Source: Aureobasidium sp. EXF-3400
Lineage: Eukaryota; Ascomycota; Dothideomycetes; Dothideales; Saccotheciaceae
Assembly (NCBI GenBank): GCA_024195585.1
Contig: SWBL01000104.1
Location: 1 to 64,000 of the forward strand
Length of the DNA: 64,000 bases
Direction: 5' to 3'
Shown: positions 57,682 through 64,000 of the stretch, one piece after another
Layout: the number at the start of each line of letters is the position of its first letter
Position numbering within the stretch: the stretch's first letter is position 1
The notes under the pieces: model-generated
What the model was told of the DNA's origin: nothing
The model's input: only the letters and a program-made list of their open reading frames with translations
The model's database searches: none
Position numbers and translations under genes: made by a program

Positions 57682-59653
57682 CTATAATGCCTGACCAGGT
57701 GGTGACAACGGCCTTCTTCCCTCAAACTCCGTCGGCGGCGGTAGTGACGGTGTGCTCATATGTCTGGCTCCACCTTTCGCAAACGCAATCGCAGGATCGC
57801 TGCTCGCAAACGAGGTCGCAGGGTCCCAAGCCATCGTCCTCTCACTCTGCGCATTGCGTATCCTTGGACTCGAAAAGTTTCTCGCGGGCACTACTGGAGG
57901 TGTGTATCTTCTTGTTTGGGAATCCAGCGGTGTGATGGGTGATACATCGTCTTCTTGTTGCTCCCTCCACCGCGGAGGCGAGTATATCGGCGCAGGACTA
58001 TTCGGTGTTGTGGCATTGTCGTCTAGGAGATTGTTAGGAGATGTCGGACGCATGGTATGCGGATCCCAGCTCTTACGATCCGAGTAGTCGATCTGCAGGC
58101 GTCCTCCCAACTTGCGCAACTCGTAGGTTGGTGTGTTTGGGTCGAATTGGGCTTTTCGTGCGTCCAGAGAAACAAACTCTTGTGGCTTTCCTTTCGTTAA
58201 TGCTGTCCATCGCTCTTTCCAGGCTGTAATTAACGACCAGCGGAATAGCAGGACGAAGAGTTCGATTCCCAGTAATGAGATCATGATTAACATGGCTCCG
58301 ATGGTGGGCTCGCTGATCAGCCATTTATGGCTGAATTTGAAGCATTGGTCTCGATTGCCGCCGTTTTCGATCAGACATATAACCCATGGCAATACTCGTG
58401 TGTAGTCGTGCAGCATGGATACTTCGATCTTGTCGAGATAGACAAATACGACGGCGAAGAAGATGACGTCGACGAGGACGATAGTGACGATCAGCATGCC
58501 GCGCCATTGTAGGTACAGCACACTCTTGAGTCGGCGGTAGATGACGCGCGCTCGTTGTGATTTTGCGCTCATCACAGACATGGGTAGACTCTTTGCTGAC
58601 CCCTGGGACATTGGTCTTGCGCTGTCTTCCCAGAGACTGTTGAAGAAGACACGAAGGCAGTATGCGAAACTAAACAGGTTGTATGTCAGAACTAGGCAGT
58701 TGTGCTTTCTTCACAACAGGTAACGTACGTGGTGATTTGAACAATCAAAGCCGCTCCTGCGACAGCAAGAAGCCACCCCCAGAATGTTGCCATTGAGTCG
58801 TCATGGTTGATGTGACAGGTACTGCCAAACCGAAACGAGACTCCTGATATACTGATTGCAGATGTGAATAGTGCAGCTGGCACTCCCCAACCAACAGCTT
58901 GCGAGATGTAGAAGAATCGCGTGCCTGGGACGATATCCCAGACGACAGTGAGGTGCATGGATAATGATCGGATGAAGACTTTCTGATAGTCAGTATATGA
59001 TACGATGCACATGACAGACACACTCACTCCACATGGAACCTGCGAGCGCTCCAGCCAACAGGAATGCCCCAGACCATGCACATGTCATGGAAGTGTACAT
59101 GTCGTTTGGCGTAATACCATTATAGCATTGGTCAGGCTCCGCTCCTAATGGTATGACGAAGGCGAGCTGCTTCATGTCAGTAGGTTGTTATGTGATCTGT
59201 TCCATCTACTAACGTTGATCCATATCACAGCGACGATCAGACATTGTGTAAGGTAGTGACTCCGAGTCCTCGCCGCGGGAAGAAAAGTGTTCGATATGAG
59301 CATGAAGCATTGTAGTGATAGCCCGACAACGTTGAGCCAACCCGCGACAGTCCCTAGGGTCTCAAAATCTGGAGCCGTGAGTTAGCAAGTTATGCTATGT
59401 CACTTGCTCTTGTCAAGATTACTGACTGCCCGAGTAAGCCCAATACGATGCTGGACAAGGCAGACAACATAATGGGGAAGTCGGATCTCGACTCTGCTGC
59501 GAACAAAGGCGGCCACCGATATCTGACGCTTGTCAGTACTTCTACAATGGCAGTAGACCATCCGTGAGACATACATCCGCCCTCAGAAGGAAATAGAGCC
59601 GCATCGTAGAATGGAGCTATACACGCTCCGTGCAGCGAGGAGTTGAGAAACAT
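57682..59653 (-). CDS. Seven-transmembrane G-protein-coupled receptor, Frizzled/secretin-like fungal type
   Basis: Minus-strand exons 59575-59653, 59427-59522, 59214-59368, 59028-59166, 58729-58978 and 57682-58669 encode 568 residues. The short ectodomain has at least six cysteines, with CIAPFYDAALFPSEGGY and LCCLPCPASYWAYS. Seven helices follow: ETLGTVAGWLNVVGLSLQ, CLIVAVIWINLAFVIPLG, an EPDQCYNGITPNDMYTSMTCAWSGAFL loop and helix, MWIFIRSLSMHLTVVWDIVPG, WGVPAALFTSAISISGVSF, HDDSMATFWGWLLAVAGAALIVQ and WRGMLIVTIVLVDVIFFAVVFVYLD, plus one more helix before a 190-residue Ser/Pro-rich cytosolic tail. A nutrient- or signal-sensing receptor coupled to G-proteins is likely; the ligand is unknown. 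Confidence 0.82.
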
Positions 59654-61599
59654 TGTAGCGGTGTGATGCTGGCACGAGGGCCACACGTCAAGTGGTGACT
59701 CAATATGGAAGAAATGATCAAGCCAATCTCAATGCGATCCGTGTTGTGGCAAGCGTAAGCATATATAGAAATTAGAGAGTCCAAAGACAATCGGTCAAAA
59801 ATCGCGGGGGGGACGTGAAAGATGTTGGGGGCGTGCAATATAAGCGGGTTCAATGGGCAGGAGCGCCGTCACGGTTGATGTCAGCCAATCTTGAAGGTGA
59901 TGTTAAGACCAGGCTGGCAGCCCAGAAAGAGACGGGAAATGGCAGAAATGAGCAGAACAAGTCTTGTGGAGCTAGATTGGGCCGAGAGTCAGACACTTTG
60001 GAGGAAGAGGAGGATTAATGAGGATTGATGAAGAAAGATCTGTGGAGATGCTTGTGGGCGACCATAGTGGCGGTACCAAGTGGGTGGTCGCCTTGTCAAA
60101 TGGCAGATCCCTTGGAACCCTGTCAAAAGGCCGCCCAATACCTACCACGGACATGGCCTCCTCTTGGTCACCACGGTGCTCGCCTTAGCCAACTGAATTA
60201 GCTTGCTCTTCTCCCGAAGCCTTGTGCATCGGCTGCAGGAGGCACACCGATCATCGTTGCGCGACAGAAAGCTTCTGGTTAGGACGACGTGCAACATGGT
60301 CAATTCCCTTCCTTTCGCCCTCTCAGCGTTCACGATGTACGTTATAGTCTAGGGTTGCACGGGCTGCCGCGTTAGTGGCCGAGTTTGAAGGCGGCCACTC
60401 GGACGCGTCAAAGCACATTTTGTGCGTCAATCTGCTCTTTTAGGGCGTCCGCCTGTACTGCCCGGTGGTCATGGTACATTGGCGCGGCTGGAACAGGCGA
60501 AGGCCTACGCTGTCTAGCCGCCCCACCCACGAGAGCGAGAGCAAAAGTGATGTGGAAGAAATTAAAAAAAAAATCCCCTGGAGGATCCGCGACTTTGTCT
60601 CTCGGCTCGGCAAAAGGAAGCGAGGAACGGGTTCGCTCCATGCCCCAAGAATAACCTCCCGTCACAAAAGAGACACACAAACCACAAGTCCTAAACATCG
60701 TGTTGTCGGTGTGAAATAGAGCAGAACCCCTCTCCGTACTTGGAGTTTTCTAGACAAGCTCAGAAGAGAATTCCTTACTGCATGCATGAGCCTTTGCTCT
60801 TTGGATTCGCTCGAGCATGCACCCGAAACACCCGACGTGGGCCATGCAGGGCCATGCATGTCTCTGCCAATATATGTGCGTGCCTCACTTGACTTTCGCA
60901 CCCCGCCGCGCGCAGGGTTTTACGAAATGATGGCGAGATCGTGAGCACGACTATCATCCTGTCCAAAATTGGGTCTTGGTGATTATTGAAGAGATCGAGA
61001 ACATTTCAGACGGAGCTCCTTCGGTGTGTGCCGCGAGATACGACACGCGACCAATTGCGTCTATTCCTTCAAGGTCCCTCTTGTCATTGGGTAGCTGTAT
61101 ATAGGCGCGGGTCCGCAATCACGGCGCAAAAGGTCCACCAACGTTGGCACCGTAATGAGTCGGATCCTTCCACCCACGTATCTAAACGAGTATGACACTT
61201 CCTAGTGCCTGTCAGTTCTCGACATAAGCATTATGGCAGGACCGGAATCATCGTTGTCACTGCACTAGTCGCGATCGGCCACTCCTTGCCGCGAACACAT
61301 GAAATGTTGGTCCCAGTAGGGAAGGTGCAAGTGGAGAAAAATGGGACAAACACGATTGCGAATCAGCACCAATATCGAGGTAAAGAGTGAAAGATGTCAA
61401 CCCGAGATCATGAGTCATCTGGCATCTATCGAAAACGAGCATCTGTCCTTTTGAGTCGTGTGAGACAGGCTTCGGGATCTGCTATATTAGACACGAAGGC
61501 AGAGTTAGGTTGATGATTTGAGAGACTGTTACGCTGTTGCATCGCACGCGATCAACAAACCAAACACACACACGAGAAGCTGCAGATAGAAAGCTGATG
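59654..61599. other. Intergenic, upstream of GPCR (1.9 kb)
   Basis: No gene is supported. A perfect 8-bp inverted repeat, AGTGGCCG at 60374-60381 and CGGCCACT at 60392-60399, could form a hairpin or be a palindromic binding site. Confidence 0.5.
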
Positions 61600-62323
61600 T
61601 CAGTCCATCGGAACCAAAAATAGCACAATCCCAAGAAAGGCGAAGAGGGAAAGGAAACGACTGACAAGCAACATGAATCCCATGATAGTCCATATCTCCC
61701 AACCACCAGCCCAGACCTTGCCTCTGGCCATGTTCATCTGTTGACGCCAAAACCGGTGGCCGCCAATAAGGATCACAACAATAGCGGCGCTCTGGAAGAG
61801 ACCCGCTAGAGGCTTTCCCAGAGCGTGATAGCCAAACACAGGATCGTTTTCGGGGTTTGGCGAGCGTTGGAGACTGAATAGCTGGGCGGTGACGATACCC
61901 AGCATCGAGAGGGCGAGAGAGGTGCGTTGGTAGGCAAGAAACGTTCGTTCATTGGCTGGATGGTCAAAGAGTCAATTATCCTGTTCAGCTTCCAGGCGGT
62001 CTGGTCGTGATATGCGAGTGTGATTCACAACTGGATGTGACAGGGCTAGAAAGTTGCATACCAAGGTGATCTCTACAATCTGCGTGAGGCACATGTAATT
62101 GGATATAATGCTTCCACCATCCTCTCAAGCTACTGAGAAATGGAGCTTCTCCGCCGGCGCCAGAGGTGTTTGTCGCATTGGTCGAGGCAGACCTCACGGC
62201 TGTGTCTTGATGTACATGTTGCACAGGTTCAAGTTCTGTTGCTTCTCGCTCGTCGACATTTTTATCGCATGGCTGCTCAACGTTTTGCAGGACTTCGTTT
62301 TCGTGTCGAACAGATCCCGACAT
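61600..62323 (-). CDS. DUF202-domain small membrane protein
   Basis: Minus-strand exons 62062-62323 and 61600-61955 encode 205 residues; the intron is 106 nt. A charged N-terminus of about 85 residues with an acidic stretch leads, across the splice, to ANERTFLAYQRTSLALSMLGIVTAQLF, the signature LAYxRTxLAL of DUF202. Three membrane helices follow (SMLGIVTAQLF, GLFQSAAIVVILIGGHRFW and TIMGFMLLVSRFLSLFAFLGIVLFLV). The same domain forms the membrane part of the yeast vacuolar transporter chaperone Vtc1, but this protein is a separate fungal group. Function is unknown. Confidence 0.85.
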
Positions 62324-62630
62324 TTTACTTTGTCACAACAACCATCTCGATACAAGCGTGGGTGGGGGAATGAGGCTGTACAAAAATGTAGGTAATAGCG
62401 CAAGGGTCGAATGGCTTCGAATGAGATGTGACGAGACGAGACAGGGTTGAAGATAGGGTATGAACAATGCTTGGCAGGGTCTCTATACCAAAACGAGTAA
62501 CTTTATTCTTGAAGGTGATCATAAAACATGACAGTAAGAGAATAGGCCCTCTATGTACAACAAAAAGAAGGTGCTACCAGCACGCGAAAAAAGACATCCA
62601 GGTTTCATTAATGGAGCAATATATCATATT
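62324..62630. other. Intergenic, tandem minus-strand genes
   Basis: These 307 bp hold the metacaspase 3' flank and DUF202 promoter. No feature is recognised. Confidence 0.4.
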
Positions 62631-64000
62631 TCACATGACATAAAGGAGGTTTGTGTCTGCACAGTGAAGTTAGTATGGGGTACGCAGGTTTCAGAGCCGT
62701 AGGATCAAAAACTTACCGATTGGATGACTGGCACTCAATTGAGGTTTCTGAGTGTACTGTCCTTGGAGCTCGTCGCGAATGCTGTTCAGCAATTGAACGT
62801 AACTTTGCTGAGGGTTCTTTCTCAGAGCGCCAATGAAGGCCCAAGACATGGCACCAGTCGCTTGACCAGCGATGGAGGCATCCGCTGAGGTCTGATCATC
62901 CTTGCTGCCACTCCACATGATGACGTCTCCGGGAGAAGTCTTTGTGCGCTTGTTTTCTTCATAGCTCTCATTGCCTCTGGTGACCTTCTTGAACAAGCCC
63001 ATAGCAGTACTCGCCATACCGCCAATGTCGCCACGAGCATAACTGCTGACGATGCCCAGCAGGCCTTGGCCAGCTTCTTTAGCAAGGTTGGGCTCCTTGA
63101 GTACACCTTGAGTGGAATAGATATATGGCAAATCCAAAGCGGAGCCTGAGTGGCACGAGTCGAAGATGGCAGTCAATCGCACACCGGCAGCGAGGTTCTT
63201 GACCATGATGAGATGCATCTCGTCGTCAACAATGTGACCTGCTTGGCGGAAGTCGACAGGGTAGATGACTTCGTCGTAGCCGTCTTCTTCGTCACCATCG
63301 AGATCTTCAGTCTGGCCACCGTGACCTAGCAATGGTTAGCAAAATGGAACGATGAGACGATAAAGAATGGTGAAGATACCAGAGTAGTGGAAGAAGAGCG
63401 AGTCATTGGGCTGAGCGTCCTTGACCAGCCAGTGCATGGCGCGCAGGATGTTTTGTTTGGTAGGCTGGCTCATTGGGTTCTGCTGATCGTCGGTCAAGGT
63501 GACCATGTCTTCGCGCTTGTAGCCAAAGGCCTCCATCAGGTAGTTGGACATGTTCTTAACATCGTTGATGCAACCTCGGAGCTGGCCCTTCTGGCCAAAG
63601 TAGTTGATACCGATCAGGAGAGCCTTGCGCTTGCCGGTACAGTTGGAGTATTGGAATGCGTAGTGATTGGGGGCACCGTTGCCAAAGGTTTGCATGCCCG
63701 AGGGCGGAGGTGGAGGGGCACCTTGACGAAGGTTGTGCTGTTGGTAGACATTTTGGCCGCTGGGCAGATCTGAGAGAAACAGTCAGTCGCGGGTGGTGCA
63801 AAGGAGTTTGAGGGCACAATACGTGATTGAGGGGCATAGTGCTGAGGGGGTGGTTGCGAATAGCCGCCATATTGTTGCTGCTGTGGAGGAGGAGGTTGCT
63901 GGTATGAGGCGCCATACTGTGGTTGCGGAGGAGGACCGCCGTAGTTTCCGTACTGAGGCTGAGGTGAGTTGGAGTAACCGCCGTATGCTTGCTGGGGTGG
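62631..64000 (-). CDS. MCA1: Metacaspase (C14 cysteine peptidase), N-terminus outside window
   Basis: Minus-strand exons are 63823-64000 (open at the window edge), 63380-63769, 62717-63325 and 62631-62656; 400 residues are visible. The first part is Q/P/Y/G-rich (repeats of QYGGYS and PPPQ), then [26 protein letters not shown], the catalytic His in FHYSGHGGQ (completed across a splice) and the catalytic Cys in [14 protein letters not shown]. The last exon codes only DTNLLYVM, giving the usual SHPIDTNLLxVM end. Type I metacaspases cleave after Arg/Lys and work in protein quality control and cell death. It is most likely the ortholog of yeast Mca1 and Aspergillus CasA/CasB. Confidence 0.94.

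Noticed and set aside
59390..59686. A 98-codon continuous frame reading RYRWPPLFAAESRSDF as coding for the receptor N-terminus
   Set aside because: Joining it to the next exon needs a 35-nt intron or meets stops. The other frame, entered by gtatgt/cag, gives LCCLPCPASYWAYS-NFETLGTV and normal intron sizes.

Overview
The window is nuclear DNA of a filamentous ascomycete (Pezizomycotina; a dothideomycete relative fits best, but that is inference). Evidence: short GT-AG introns of mostly 45-115 nt with CTAAC/CTGAC branch points, monocistronic genes on both strands, and fungal families such as the DASH subunit Dam1, Nup82, SUR7/PalI, fungal rhodopsin-domain 7TM proteins, PTH11-like proteins and a Q/P-rich metacaspase. 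I support 29 protein genes (two cut by the window edges) and one tRNA. There is no mobile element, CRISPR array or rRNA.

Layout. 0-12 kb is housekeeping: Nup82 (partial), cap-binding CBP20, PLP-synthase glutaminase, phosphopantetheinyl transferase, an F-box protein, the twin-CX9C COX assembly factor Pet191, a steryl-ester-hydrolase-like lipase and a kelch protein. 12-30 kb holds a SRPBCC protein, a DHA1-type MFS exporter, a membrane-anchored GH28 enzyme, a YTP1-like membrane protein, Dam1, a Sec14/CRAL-TRIO protein and a GH78 alpha-L-rhamnosidase-like gene with an in-frame TGA. 30-45 kb is mostly cell surface: a Skg6-like single-pass protein, SUR7/PalI, a PLC-like GPI protein, a SWIM-RING protein, a secreted type-B carboxylesterase, tRNA-Gly(GCC) and a Ser/Ala-rich GPI protein. 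46-64 kb is rich in sensing and transport: a 7TM rhodopsin-domain protein fused to a FucP-type sugar transporter, an aldo-keto reductase, a stand-alone rhodopsin-domain protein, an amino-acid/choline permease, a GPCR, a DUF202 protein and the C-terminal part of a metacaspase.

The genes do not form a recognisable biosynthetic cluster; the phosphopantetheinyl transferase has no PKS or NRPS beside it. Two loose themes are visible: rhamnose/pectin handling (GH28, GH78, a FucP-like transporter) and nutrient sensing at the membrane (four polytopic proteins within 13 kb). The observations most worth checking are the receptor-transporter fusion, the interrupted GH78 gene, and the type II membrane anchor on the GH28 enzyme. 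Exon boundaries were set by hand from splice consensus, reading frame and recalled family conservation, not from transcripts.
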